Shown here one piece after another: positions 16,548-27,294 of a DNA stretch of 64,000 nt. Source of the DNA: Caulobacter sp. RHG1 (GTDB lineage Bacteria; Pseudomonadota; Alphaproteobacteria; Caulobacterales; Caulobacteraceae). Each line of letters opens with the position of its first letter. Within the stretch, counting starts at the first letter, position 1. The notes under the pieces are model-generated. The model was not told where the DNA came from, ran no database searches, and was given only the letters and a program-made list of their open reading frames with translations. The stretch lies in the NCBI RefSeq assembly GCF_013181195.1, contig NZ_SMZP01000002.1:1-64000 (forward strand). Reading direction: 5' to 3'. The position numbers were made by a program, and so were the translations under genes.

Positions 16548-17337
16548 CGAAACGCACCCGATCTTCCGCCTCGTGGAGATCATGGCCAAGCTGCGCGATC
16601 CGAACGGCGGCTGCCCCTGGGACCTGGAGCAGACGTTCGCGACGATCGCGCCCTACACAGTCGAAGAGGCCTACGAGGTGGCCGACGCCATCGAGCGAAA
16701 CGACCTGCCGGAGCTGAGGGACGAGCTGGGCGACCTCCTCCTGCAGGTGGTCTTCCACGCGCGGATGGCCGAGGAGCAAGGGGCGTTCGACCTGAAGGAC
16801 GTGGCCACCGCCATTTCCGACAAGATGATCCGCCGCCATCCGCATGTGTTCGGCGACCATGCCTATGACGACCTGTCGGCTCAGGTCGCTGGTTGGGAAG
16901 AACTGAAGGCCCAGGAGCGAAAGGCCAAGGCCAAGACTGGCGTGCTGGACGACGTACCGACCGGCCTGCCCGCCATGACCCGCGCCGTGAAGCTGACCAA
17001 GCGCGCCGCACGCGTCGGCTTCGACTGGCCCTCGGCCAGCCAGGTGTTGGACAAGCTGCGCGAGGAAACCGACGAGATCGCTGTCGAGATCGAGGCCGGC
17101 GACATGGCCAAGGCCCGCGAGGAACTGGGCGACATCCTCTTCGTCTGCGCCAACCTGGCTCGCAAGCTGGACGTCGATCCGGAAGACGCCCTGCGCGCCA
17201 CCAACGCCAAGTTCGCTCGCCGCTTCGCCTTCGTCGAGGCCGGCCTGGCCCAGCGTGGCAAGACGCCGGACCAGTCCGATCTCGCGGAGATGGACGCGCT
17301 GTGGAACGACGCCAAGGCGGCCGAGAAGAAGGGCTAG
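16519..17337 (+). CDS. mazG: Nucleoside triphosphate pyrophosphohydrolase MazG
   Basis: A 272-residue cytosolic house-cleaning enzyme that hydrolyses NTPs to NMP and pyrophosphate. Two MazG domains are visible. The first starts at LRDPNGGCPWDLEQTF with the metal-binding EEAYEVADAI and ELGDLLLQVVFHA; the second has EETDEIAVEIEAGD and ELGDILFVCANLA. The ATG at 16519 lies inside the end of the transporter gene, in another frame. It converges on hflX with only seven bases between the stops. Confidence 0.94.
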   Translation: MSSSPPPPSDETHPIFRLVEIMAKLRDPNGGCPWDLEQTFATIAPYTVEEAYEVADAIERNDLPELRDELGDLLLQVVFHARMAEEQGAFDLKDVATAISDKMIRRHPHVFGDHAYDDLSAQVAGWEELKAQERKAKAKTGVLDDVPTGLPAMTRAVKLTKRAARVGFDWPSASQVLDKLREETDEIAVEIEAGDMAKAREELGDILFVCANLARKLDVDPEDALRATNAKFARRFAFVEAGLAQRGKTPDQSDLAEMDALWNDAKAAEKKG

Positions 17338-17344
17338 AGCCCTC

Positions 17345-18682
17345 CTACTCCGCGACCCCGACGAGGGCGCCGGGGAACTGGCGCTCGAACCGGCCCAGGG
17401 CCTGGCTGTCCAGTCGCGTGACGATCGTGACCTCGCCTGCCGGGCCGTCGTAGCGGCTCAGCACCCGGCCGTTTCGATAGATCCAGGCCAGGGCCTGGCC
17501 GTCCTGCGCCAGAAGCTTGATCTCGACCGGCGGCGAATCGTCGATCAGGCCGCTGATCCGGCGCAGCAGGGCCTCGCAGCCCTCGCCGGTCACAGCCGAG
17601 ACGGCCGAAGCCTCCTTGCGGCGAGCATGGCCCTCGACGACCTCCCGATCGTCCTCGTTCAGGAGATCGACCTTGTTCCAGACCTCGACGACCGTCTTGC
17701 CCTCGTCGAACGTGACGCCCAGTTCGGACAGCACGGTCTCGACGTCGCGGGCCTGGGCCTCGCTGTCGGGATTGGCCACGTCTCGAACGTGCAGCACCAC
17801 GTCGGCCTCCTGCACCTCTTCGAGGGTGGCGCGGAAGGCCTCGACCAGCTCGTGCGGCAGGTCGGAGATGAAGCCGACGGTGTCGGACATGATCGCCGGC
17901 CGCCCGTCGGGCAGCTTCACGGTGCGCAGCGTCGGGTCCAGCGTCGCGAACAGCATGTCCTTGGCCAGGACCTCCGCCTCGGTCAGGCGGTTGAACAGCG
18001 TGGACTTGCCGGCGTTCGTGTAGCCCACGAGGGCGACCGTCGGATACGGGACCTTCTTGCGGGCGCTGCGGTGCAGGGTCCGCGTGCGGCGCACCTCCTC
18101 CAGCTCTTTCTTGAGCTTGAGGATGTTGTCGCGGATCAGGCGACGGTCCAGCTCGATCTGGGTCTCGCCGGGGCCGCCTGTGTTGCCGGTGCCGCCGCGC
18201 TGGCGTTCCAGGTGGGTCCAGGTGCGGACGAGGCGCGAGCGCTCATAATCCAGCCTGGCCAGCTCGACCTGCAGCTTGCCTTCACGGGTTCGGGCCCGAC
18301 GGGCGAAGATCTCGAGGATCAGCCCGGTGCGGTCCACGACCTTCACCTCCAGCGCCTTCTCGAGATTGCGCTGCTGGATGGGCGTGAGCTGATCGTCGAA
18401 GACAGCGACGTCGATGTGCTCGACCTCGCAGATCGCCGCGAACTCCTCGATCTTGCCCTTACCGAACAAGGTCGCGGGCGTCACCGCCCGCAGCGGGGCG
18501 ATCACGGTTTCGACGACGTCGAGATCGAGCGCGATGGCGAGGCCGACAGCCTCCTCGAGCCGAGACTTGGGATCCCGGGCCTCGAGGGCCGCCTGACCGC
18601 GAAGTTGCCGCGCCGGATGGATGACAAGCGCCTTCAGGATCGGCGCGGCGTGGTCAATCGACCTGGATGTAGATTTTGACAA
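17345..18682 (-). CDS. hflX: Ribosome-associated GTPase HflX
   Basis: A 445-residue GTPase that splits or rescues 70S ribosomes. An N-terminal HflX domain ends in the Gly-rich GGTGNTGGPGETQIE loop, and the G domain has GYTNAGKSTLFNRL (G1), DTVGFI (G3) and NKVD (G4). The start appears to be TTG at 18682, eleven bases after the hfq stop, with GAGACG upstream. It lies in an operon with hfq, as in many proteobacteria. A start further downstream would remove conserved N-terminal residues. Confidence 0.93.
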   Translation of the reverse strand: MSKSTSRSIDHAAPILKALVIHPARQLRGQAALEARDPKSRLEEAVGLAIALDLDVVETVIAPLRAVTPATLFGKGKIEEFAAICEVEHIDVAVFDDQLTPIQQRNLEKALEVKVVDRTGLILEIFARRARTREGKLQVELARLDYERSRLVRTWTHLERQRGGTGNTGGPGETQIELDRRLIRDNILKLKKELEEVRRTRTLHRSARKKVPYPTVALVGYTNAGKSTLFNRLTEAEVLAKDMLFATLDPTLRTVKLPDGRPAIMSDTVGFISDLPHELVEAFRATLEEVQEADVVLHVRDVANPDSEAQARDVETVLSELGVTFDEGKTVVEVWNKVDLLNEDDREVVEGHARRKEASAVSAVTGEGCEALLRRISGLIDDSPPVEIKLLAQDGQALAWIYRNGRVLSRYDGPAGEVTIVTRLDSQALGRFERQFPGALVGVAE

Positions 18683-18693
18683 GCGTCTCTGGA

Positions 18694-18942
18694 TCAGTCG
18701 TCAGAGTCGGCGCTGGGCTCATAGAGCTGAACGGGCTGCGCCGGCATGATGGTGGAAATGGCGTGCTTGTAGACCAGTTGCGACTGGCCATCGCGACGCA
18801 GCAGCACGCAGAAATTATCGAACCAGCTGACCACGCCCTGCAGCTTCACGCCGTTGACCAGGAAAATGGTGAGCGGCGTCTTCGACTTGCGCACGCTGTT
18901 CAGGAAGGTGTCCTGCAGGTTTTGCTTCTTCTCGGCAGACAT
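18694..18942 (-). CDS. hfq: RNA chaperone Hfq
   Basis: An 82-residue Sm-like protein that forms hexamers and pairs small RNAs with mRNAs. It shows [29 protein letters not shown] (Sm1) and the [10 protein letters not shown] (Sm2) element with the conserved KH pair. The C-terminal tail is short and acidic, ending in SADSDD, as in alphaproteobacterial Hfq. It is followed immediately by hflX. The 150-base region upstream holds its promoter and a CGCCGA/TCGGCG stem near 19016-19040. Confidence 0.97.
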   Translation of the reverse strand: MSAEKKQNLQDTFLNSVRKSKTPLTIFLVNGVKLQGVVSWFDNFCVLLRRDGQSQLVYKHAISTIMPAQPVQLYEPSADSDD

Positions 18943-19096
18943 TGGGGGTTCCCCTCATTGTTCTCGGAGGGCCACACGCCCCCCACACAAACAAGACCAT
19001 GCTAGAGGATTTTTCGCCGAAAGCGACAAGTCGTCGGCGAAATTTTCCCGCATGGTTAAGCGACCTAAGGCCGCCCAGGCCGGATACGCTCCGATC

Positions 19097-19960
19097 TCAG
19101 ACGGCTTTCTGACGCGCTCGCTCAATATAGAGCGCCCGCAGCTTCGTCGCCACCGGCCCCGGAACGCCATCGCCCAGTTTCACGCCGTCGACCTGGACGA
19201 TCGGCGTCACCAGCGAGCCGGCGCCGGTGATGAAGGCCTCCTTGGCGGCCTGGGCTTCAGCGATCGTGAAAGGCTTTTCGCTGATCGGCAGGCCGGCCTC
19301 GCGGATCACCTCCAGCAGGGTCGAGCGGGTGACGCCGCGCAGGATGTTGGCGTTCGTGTCGCGGGTCCGCAGCTGGCCGTCGCCATCGACGATCCAGGCA
19401 TTGGACGACGCCCCTTCGGTGACCAGGCCCATGTCGTCGACAAACCAGGCCTCCAGGGCGCCGCGTTCGCGGGCCGCCTGCTTGGCGAGGGCATTCGGCA
19501 GAAGCCCGATCGACTTGATGTCGCAGCGGGCCCAGCGGTTCTCCGGGACCGAGATCACCGAAGCGCCCTTGGCCGCCTTGGCGTTGGTCGCGGCGCGATC
19601 CAGCGACTTGGCGGTGACCACGACGGCCGGCAGGACGCCCGGGCTCGGGAAAGCGTGGTCGCGCTTGGCGACGCCGCGGGTGACCTGCAGATAGACCAGC
19701 CCCTCGCGCACCTTGTTGCGGCGCACGGCCTCGCGCAGGACCATCGTCAGCGACGCCTCGCTCATCGGATGGGCGATGCGCAGCTCGTCCAGGCTGCGCC
19801 ACAGGCGGGTGAAGTGACCCTCAGCGTCGGCCAGCTTGCCGTCGAACACGGCCCAGACCTCGTAGACGCCATCGGCCAGCTGATAGCCGCGATCCTCGAT
19901 ATGGACGACGGCCTCGCCGTGCCGCACGAAGCGGCCGTTCACATAGGCGAAACGCGACAT
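19097..19960 (-). CDS. dat: D-amino-acid aminotransferase
   Basis: A 287-residue fold-type IV PLP enzyme. The PLP lysine is in CDIKSIGLLPN near residue 145. The motif VTRGVAKRDHAFP, with the R-x-H pair that binds the substrate carboxylate in D-alanine aminotransferases, favours this over branched-chain aminotransferase. It would interconvert D-alanine and D-glutamate with their keto acids for peptidoglycan precursors. The ATG at 19960 abuts the ntrX stop, so it is probably co-transcribed with the ntr genes. Substrate range is not proven. Confidence 0.88.
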   Translation of the reverse strand: MSRFAYVNGRFVRHGEAVVHIEDRGYQLADGVYEVWAVFDGKLADAEGHFTRLWRSLDELRIAHPMSEASLTMVLREAVRRNKVREGLVYLQVTRGVAKRDHAFPSPGVLPAVVVTAKSLDRAATNAKAAKGASVISVPENRWARCDIKSIGLLPNALAKQAARERGALEAWFVDDMGLVTEGASSNAWIVDGDGQLRTRDTNANILRGVTRSTLLEVIREAGLPISEKPFTIAEAQAAKEAFITGAGSLVTPIVQVDGVKLGDGVPGPVATKLRALYIERARQKAV

Positions 19961-21349
19961 CTACTCTTCCTCTTCGGCCCGAGCGCCGGCCACGCCCAGG
20001 GACTTCAGCTTCCGGTGCAGGGCCGAGCGCTCCATGCCGATGAAGTTGGCCGTGCGCGAGATGTTGCCGCCGAACCGCAGGATCTGGGCGTTCAGATATT
20101 CGCGCTCGAACAGCTCGCGAGCCTCGCGCAACGGCAGGGCGATGATCCGCTCGGCGCCAATGGCCCCGGCGTTGCCGGCGCTGGGCTGGTCGGGACCGGC
20201 CAGCATCTCGGCGGTGATCACGTCGCCGGGCTCGCCCGAAGCCAGGATCAGCATCCGCTCGACGTTGTTGCGCAGCTGGCGGACATTGCCCGGCCAGGTC
20301 TGCACCTGCAGCGTGGCCAGAGCGTCCTCGCCCAGCCGACGGCGCTGCAGGCCTGTGGCCTCGCTGATCCGCTCCACGAAGAAGTTGATCAGCTCGGGAA
20401 TGTCCTCGCGCCGCTCGGCCAGGCCCGGCACCCGCACCGGCACCACGTTCAGGCGATGGAACAGGTCTTCGCGGAAGCGTCCGCCAGCGATCTCGTCGCG
20501 CAGGTCGCGAGAGCTGGACGAGATGACCCGCACATCGACCTGCACGTCGCTGTCGCCGCCCACGCGGCGGAAGCGCTGCTCGACCAGAACCCGCAGAATG
20601 CGGCCCTGGGTCTCCCGCGGCATGTCGGCCACTTCGTCGAGATAGAGCGTGCCGTTGTGCGCGCGTTCGAACACGCCGATCTTGCGCGGCCGGCCGCCCT
20701 CGCCTTCCTCGCCAAACAGCTCGACGTCCAGCCGCTCCGGCGCCATGCCGGCAGAGCTGACCGCCACGAACTCCTGGCGAGCCCGAGCGCTGGCGCCGTG
20801 GATCATCCGCGCCACGAGTTCCTTGCCCGAGCCGGGCGGGCCCGAGACCAGGATCCGGCTGTTGGCCGGCGCGACCTTGGCGATCAGTTGGCGCAACGCC
20901 TGAGCCGGCGCCGACTTGCCGATGAGGCCGTCGGGGGTGATGGTCTGGGCGCGCAGCCGGCGGTTCTCGCGGCGCAGGCCCGCAGCTTCCAGCGCCCGCT
21001 CGACGATCAGCAGCAGGCGGTCGGACTTGAACGGTTTTTCCAGGAACTCGTAGGCGCCGCGCTTGATGGCGCTGACGGCCGTCTCGATGTTGCCGTGGCC
21101 GGAGATCATGATCACCGGCAGGTCGGCGTCCAGCGCCTTGACCATGTCCAGCAACTCCAGGCCGTCCATGCCGCCGCCCTGCATCCAGATATCCAGGACC
21201 AGCAGCGCCGGCTTTCGGGCCCGGATGGCGGCGAGCGCCTGATCGGAGTCGGCGGCCGTTCGCACGGCGTAGCCTTCATCCTCCAGGATGCCGGCCACCA
21301 GTTCGCGGATGTCGGCTTCGTCATCCACAACAAGAACGTCGGCGCTCAT
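19961..21349 (-). CDS. ntrX: Sigma-54-type response regulator NtrX
   Basis: A 462-residue regulator with a receiver domain (VVDDEADIRELV, phospho-acceptor Asp in LLVLDIWMQGG), an AAA+ domain with Walker A GPPGSGKE, and a Fis-type helix-turn-helix ending at RKLKSLGV. The loop where sigma-54 activators carry GAFTGA is replaced by a short Gly/Glu/Arg-rich stretch after ELFG. It is therefore unlikely to activate sigma-54 holoenzyme in the usual way. The start overlaps the ntrY stop by four bases. NtrYX systems link nitrogen and redox cues in alphaproteobacteria. Confidence 0.94.
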   Translation of the reverse strand: MSADVLVVDDEADIRELVAGILEDEGYAVRTAADSDQALAAIRARKPALLVLDIWMQGGGMDGLELLDMVKALDADLPVIMISGHGNIETAVSAIKRGAYEFLEKPFKSDRLLLIVERALEAAGLRRENRRLRAQTITPDGLIGKSAPAQALRQLIAKVAPANSRILVSGPPGSGKELVARMIHGASARARQEFVAVSSAGMAPERLDVELFGEEGEGGRPRKIGVFERAHNGTLYLDEVADMPRETQGRILRVLVEQRFRRVGGDSDVQVDVRVISSSSRDLRDEIAGGRFREDLFHRLNVVPVRVPGLAERREDIPELINFFVERISEATGLQRRRLGEDALATLQVQTWPGNVRQLRNNVERMLILASGEPGDVITAEMLAGPDQPSAGNAGAIGAERIIALPLREARELFEREYLNAQILRFGGNISRTANFIGMERSALHRKLKSLGVAGARAEEEE

Positions 21350-23589
21350 ATCATCTCCTCAACGCCACTTATGGCCGCGGCAGGCAGTCGCGCGGTCGTC
21401 GGAAACTTCAGAATCACGCGAGCGCCGGGAAGCGTGCGTGCGTCGGTGAGGGCCAGGCTGCCGCCATGGTCCTCCATGATCCGCTTGACGATGGCCAGGC
21501 CCAGGCCTGTCCCCTTCTCGCGGGTGGTGACATAGGGCTCGGTCAGCCGGTCGCGGTCCTTGGCCGGCAGGCCCACCCCATTATCCTCGACCGTCACGCA
21601 GAAGTCGTCGGCGGTCGAGGTCAGGATCGCGGTAATCCGACCGGCCAGCTCAGGCGCAACGGCGCGACGGCCGCCCACGGCCTCGCCGGCGTTCTTCAGG
21701 ATGTTGGTCAGGGCCTGGCCGATCATCCGCTGGTCGCAGGTGACCCAGACGTCCTCGCCGCCCGGCTCCTCCAGCTTGACCTCGATCTCGGCGTCCTGGA
21801 AGCGCTGGGCGAAGACGGCCTGGCGCAGCATCTCGGTCAGGTTGGCCGGCTCGAAGCGCGGCGCCGGCATCCGGGCGAAGGCGGAGAACTCGTCGACCAT
21901 GCGGCCAATGTCGCCGACCTGCCGGATGATCGTCTCGGTGCAGCGGTCGAAGGTCTCCAGGTCGCTGGCGATCTCCTTGCGATACTTGCGGCGCAGGCGC
22001 TCGGCCGACAGCTGGATCGGCGTCAGCGGGTTCTTGATCTCGTGGGCGATGCGGCGCGCCACGTCCTTCCAGGCGGCGTTACGCTGGGCGGCCACCAGGC
22101 GGGTGATGTCGTCGAAAGTCAGAACCAGCCCCTCGGCCACATGGCCAGCGGCGCGGACCCGCAGGCGGCGCGTCTCGCCGTCGCGCATGATGTCGACCTC
22201 GACATCGGTGTCGGGGCGGCTCTCCTGCAGAGCCTCCATCACCGTCTCGAACTCAGGCGCCAGCTGGATCATGTCGACCCCGACCGCGTCGTCCGACAAG
22301 GCCAGCAGCGTGACGGCCCGGCGGTTCAGCGCCGACACCCGGCCGTTCTCGTCCAGGCTGACCACGCCGGCGCTGACGCCCGACAGCACCGTCTCGATGA
22401 ACTGGCGACGGCTCTCGGCGTCCAGACTGGCGGTCCTCAGCGCGGCCTGCTGCAGCTGCAGGTCACTGGTCATCATGTTGAAGGCGTTGGAAAGGGCGCG
22501 GATCTCCTCGGGGCCCTTGTCGGCCTCGACCCGGGCGTCCAGGTCGCCGCCGGACACCCGGCCTGCCGCCTCGACTAGGCCCGCGACCGGACCGGCGATC
22601 GAGTTGGCGGCGGCGATGCCGACCCAGATGGCCGCCACCAGCACCAGCAGCGCGGTTTCCAGATAGCTGAGGCCGAAGATCGCCTGGATCCGGCCGCGGC
22701 TGCGCTCGGCGTCGCGATACGAGACCAGGGCGTCCTGGGTCTCGATCAGGTGGTTCAAGATGCCCCGCTCGATCGGCCGCACGACATAGAGATAGCCGTC
22801 TGGAAAGGCCTTCAGCTTGTAGAGCGCCCGGAACAGGTCGGTCGACACGAAGCGCTGGGCGCTGACCTCGCCGCTGTCGGTGCCGTCATAGCTGGACGGC
22901 GGCGGGGCCAGGAACGGCGGGGCGTCTCGCGCTTCGGCCCGGGCCAGGATCCGGCCATCGCGGTCCAGGACGTAGGCGGCCGAAAAGCCGTTGTCCTCGG
23001 TCAGGCCCGCCAGGAAGTGGCCGAACGCTACCGGCGACTGTGACAGCGCCGGCGCGGCCTGGTTCAAGGCGCCGGCCATGGGGCCGACGTGCTCGGAAAT
23101 GTATTTGGTCTGCTGCTCGACGTAGGAATTGGCGACCTTGGCCGAGTTGCCGACCACGGTCTGCACGCGCTCGCTGAACCAGCCGTCAACGCCGCGGTTG
23201 ACCAGCACGCCGAAGAACAGCGCCACGATCACCGCCGGCGCCACGGCGGCCAGCGAAAACAGGCCCACGAAACGCAGGTGCAGACGGGCGCCAGCGTCAC
23301 TGGCCCGAGCATCGATCAAGTCATAGAGGCGCAAGCCCACGACGGTGGCGACGCCCAGGATCAGCACCAGATTGAAGCCCAGCACCACCAGGATGACGGT
23401 GCTGGCTGTGCTGATCGAATCGGTGCGTGGCGGCGATGAGGCCAGAACGACGCCTGCGACGGTCAGGATGACCGCCAGCGCATAGCCGCTACCGACCAGA
23501 TAGCGCGATCGCAGAAGCGCCCGCCACCAGTCCCGGCTGAACCGGTTCGGCGGGTCCTCAGGCCGTGTCGCGTAAGCCACAGAAGACAT
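21346..23589 (-). CDS. ntrY: Membrane sensor histidine kinase NtrY
   Basis: A 747-residue kinase with three N-terminal membrane helices, a periplasmic segment of about 180 residues, a fourth helix, HAMP, PAS, HisKA (H-box [18 protein letters not shown]) and HATPase (NILKNAGEA N-box, GTGLGLAIVKRI G-box). It phosphorylates NtrX. The ATG at 23589 (MSSVAYATRPED) is preferred to an in-frame TTG twelve codons earlier, though neither has a strong ribosome-binding site. It follows ntrC by 64 bases, so the ntrBC and ntrYX units may share a transcript. Confidence 0.93.
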   Translation of the reverse strand: MSSVAYATRPEDPPNRFSRDWWRALLRSRYLVGSGYALAVILTVAGVVLASSPPRTDSISTASTVILVVLGFNLVLILGVATVVGLRLYDLIDARASDAGARLHLRFVGLFSLAAVAPAVIVALFFGVLVNRGVDGWFSERVQTVVGNSAKVANSYVEQQTKYISEHVGPMAGALNQAAPALSQSPVAFGHFLAGLTEDNGFSAAYVLDRDGRILARAEARDAPPFLAPPPSSYDGTDSGEVSAQRFVSTDLFRALYKLKAFPDGYLYVVRPIERGILNHLIETQDALVSYRDAERSRGRIQAIFGLSYLETALLVLVAAIWVGIAAANSIAGPVAGLVEAAGRVSGGDLDARVEADKGPEEIRALSNAFNMMTSDLQLQQAALRTASLDAESRRQFIETVLSGVSAGVVSLDENGRVSALNRRAVTLLALSDDAVGVDMIQLAPEFETVMEALQESRPDTDVEVDIMRDGETRRLRVRAAGHVAEGLVLTFDDITRLVAAQRNAAWKDVARRIAHEIKNPLTPIQLSAERLRRKYRKEIASDLETFDRCTETIIRQVGDIGRMVDEFSAFARMPAPRFEPANLTEMLRQAVFAQRFQDAEIEVKLEEPGGEDVWVTCDQRMIGQALTNILKNAGEAVGGRRAVAPELAGRITAILTSTADDFCVTVEDNGVGLPAKDRDRLTEPYVTTREKGTGLGLAIVKRIMEDHGGSLALTDARTLPGARVILKFPTTARLPAAAISGVEEMI

Positions 23590-23653
23590 CGAAGCGGAGT
23601 TTAGGAGCGTGTGTCCTAAATTCAACAGCTATGTGCCGGGAAAAGCGCAGCCA

Positions 23654-25075
<1,422 letters not shown>

Positions 25076-25077
25076 GC

Positions 25078-26193
25078 TCAGGCGTCTCCGGATACTGTTT
25101 CGGGCGCAACCGGCAGCAGCACGCGGAAGACGGTGCGGCCGGGTTCGGATTCGAAGTCGATCAGCCCGCCATGGGCCGTGACCAGCTTGGTGACCAAGGC
25201 CAGGCCGAGGCCCGTGCCGTTGGCCTTGGTGGTGACGAACGGCTGGAACAGGTGGTCGCGAAGCGTCGTCGGCACCCCCGGCCCATTGTCGATCACCTTG
25301 ATCTCGATCGGCGCGCCGGCCGCCGCCTTGCCGTCGGCGCCGCGCACCCGCACGCCCGGACGCCAGGCGGTGTGGATCGCGATCATGCCGCGATCGTCGC
25401 CGCGCATATTGGCGGCCTCGGCAGCGTTCTTGGTCAGGTTCAGGAAGATCTGGATCAGGTGATCCTCGTCGCCCCAGACCGGCGGCAGCGATGGGTCGTA
25501 GCTTTCCTTCAGCTGCAGACCGTCGGCGACGCCGTTGGCGACCAGGGCGCGGACGCGGTCCAGAACCTGGTGGATATTGACCGGCTCGCGCGGCGTCGGG
25601 ACGTCGTCGGAGAAGGCCTCCATGCGGTCGACCAGGCGGCGGATGCGATCGGTCTCGTCCACGATCAGTTGGGCCAGCGGCTGGTCGACGGCGCTGGCGC
25701 CCGTCTTCAGCAGCTGGGCGGCGCCGCGAATGCCGGCCAGCGGGTTTTTGATCTCGTGGGCCAGCATCTTGCCCAGGCCGACGACCGAGCGCAGGCCGGC
25801 CGCGTCGGCGGCGCGCTCGACGCCCAGCACGCCCTTGACGTGCAAGGTCAGCATCACCGAGCCGTCGCCCAGCGGCGCCGCGGCGCCATCGGCCTCGAAC
25901 GGCGGCTGGCCGAACAGATTGACCTCGACGCCATGCTCGCGAACCAGCGCGCCCTCGAAGATGGCGCGATCCAGCAGCGACACCAACACCGAGCCCGGCG
26001 GCAAGGCTGCGCGGAAGCGACCACGGGCCAGCAGCGACAGGCCGTGGCCGAACAGGGCCTCGGCGGCTTCGTTGACGGCCACCAGACCGCCCTCCCGGTC
26101 AACAACAAGCGCCGGTTCGGGACTGAGGTCGAAGGCGGCGGCCTTCAGGGCTTCGGGCGTGATCCCTCCCAGGACGCGGGCGCGATCGGTCAT
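25078..26193 (-). CDS. ntrB: Cytosolic nitrogen sensor kinase NtrB
   Basis: A 371-residue soluble kinase with an N-terminal PAS domain (about 20-120), H-box [18 protein letters not shown] near residue 150, N-box LTKNAAEAA, and Gly-rich NGPGVP and GTGLGLALV motifs. It phosphorylates or dephosphorylates NtrC under PII control. No membrane segment is present. The ATG at 26193 overlaps the dusB stop as ATGA, which fits the well-known nifR3-ntrB-ntrC operon of alphaproteobacteria. Confidence 0.95.
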   Translation of the reverse strand: MTDRARVLGGITPEALKAAAFDLSPEPALVVDREGGLVAVNEAAEALFGHGLSLLARGRFRAALPPGSVLVSLLDRAIFEGALVREHGVEVNLFGQPPFEADGAAAPLGDGSVMLTLHVKGVLGVERAADAAGLRSVVGLGKMLAHEIKNPLAGIRGAAQLLKTGASAVDQPLAQLIVDETDRIRRLVDRMEAFSDDVPTPREPVNIHQVLDRVRALVANGVADGLQLKESYDPSLPPVWGDEDHLIQIFLNLTKNAAEAANMRGDDRGMIAIHTAWRPGVRVRGADGKAAAGAPIEIKVIDNGPGVPTTLRDHLFQPFVTTKANGTGLGLALVTKLVTAHGGLIDFESEPGRTVFRVLLPVAPETVSGDA

Positions 26194-27197
26194 GCGGCTA
26201 GTCTCCCGCCCGCCAGCCAAAGGTCGCGCAAGGCGGCCTCCACGGCGGCGGGGTCTTCAAGGCGGCACAGGCTGGCGCGGGCGGCGCGACGCGCTTCGGC
26301 GGTCTCGGGCCACGGCGCGGCCTCGATGTACGAGGCCAGGTGCTTGCGGAACATCTTCAGGCCCAGCGGCTGGCCATAGAATTCCAGGCTGCGGCGGAAA
26401 TGGGTGAGCGCGATGGCCAAGCGCTCCTCGGCCTGCGGCTCGGCGAAGCCGCGACCTTCAAGCGCCGCCTCGATGGCGCCGGCGATCCACGGGCGGCCAT
26501 AGACGCCCCGGCCGATCATCACGCCATCGGCGCCAGACTGTTCCAGAGCCTGGCGGGCGCTATCGCCGTCGATGATGTCGCCATTGACCAGCACCGGCAC
26601 AGACACCGCCTGCTTCACCGCCGAGACAGCGGTCCAGTCGGCGACGCCCTTGTAGAACTGACTGCGCGTACGGCCATGAACCGTGATCGCCTTGGCGCCG
26701 ACCGCCTCGGCGCGGCGCGCGATGTCGGGGGCATTGCGCAGATTGTCGTCCCAGCCCAGCCGCATCTTGACGGTGACGGGAATGTCGACGGCCTCGACCG
26801 CCGCGCTGACCAATGCCTCGGCCAGGTCAGGCTCACGCATGATGGCCGAGCCCGATTGTTGGCCGGCAGAGACTTCCTTGGCGGGACAGCCAAAATTCAG
26901 GTCGACGATCTGGGCGCCGGCGTCGGCGGCCATGCGGGCGCCCTTGGCCATCAGTTCAGGATCGCGCCCGACCAGCTGGACCACCATCAGCGGCAGGCCC
27001 TCGCCCACCGCGGCGCGGCGCACGACATCGGGCCGCCCCCGCGCAAACTCGGCGCAGGCCACCATTTCCGTTGCCACATAGGGCGCGCCGAGCGCCGTGG
27101 CGGTCTCTCTGAAGGGCAGGTCCGAGACCCCGGTCATAGGCGCAATCCACACCCGACCGAGGACCTCGACCCCGCCGACCTCGAGCTTGTTGCTCAT
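26190..27197 (-). CDS. dusB: tRNA-dihydrouridine synthase (DusB/NifR3)
   Basis: A 335-residue FMN enzyme that reduces uridines in the D-loop of tRNA. The early IAPMTGVSDLPFRE motif, the catalytic Cys in LNFGCPAKEV near residue 103, KMRLGWDD, HGRTRSQFYKG and VNGDI blocks are all present. It is the first gene of the ntrBC operon, the arrangement first named nifR3. The divergent ispDF gene begins 98 bases away, so the promoters of both lie in that gap. Confidence 0.95.
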   Translation of the reverse strand: MSNKLEVGGVEVLGRVWIAPMTGVSDLPFRETATALGAPYVATEMVACAEFARGRPDVVRRAAVGEGLPLMVVQLVGRDPELMAKGARMAADAGAQIVDLNFGCPAKEVSAGQQSGSAIMREPDLAEALVSAAVEAVDIPVTVKMRLGWDDNLRNAPDIARRAEAVGAKAITVHGRTRSQFYKGVADWTAVSAVKQAVSVPVLVNGDIIDGDSARQALEQSGADGVMIGRGVYGRPWIAGAIEAALEGRGFAEPQAEERLAIALTHFRRSLEFYGQPLGLKMFRKHLASYIEAAPWPETAEARRAARASLCRLEDPAAVEAALRDLWLAGGRLAA

Positions 27198-27294
27198 TTT
27201 GTGATCATCCCCGTAGCTTTCTTTTTAGGCACATTGTGCGGCGCAGTAAAGCCCAATCGCTGGACAACAACGGCAGTGTGGCTAAACAGCCGCT

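Noticed and set aside
18854..21535. Very long plus-strand open frame across hfq, dat and ntrX
   Set aside because: It spans three real genes and their gaps in antisense; no credible start or motif.
27198..27294. An extra small gene between dusB and ispDF
   Set aside because: The 97-base gap is just long enough for two divergent promoters and has no ORF.
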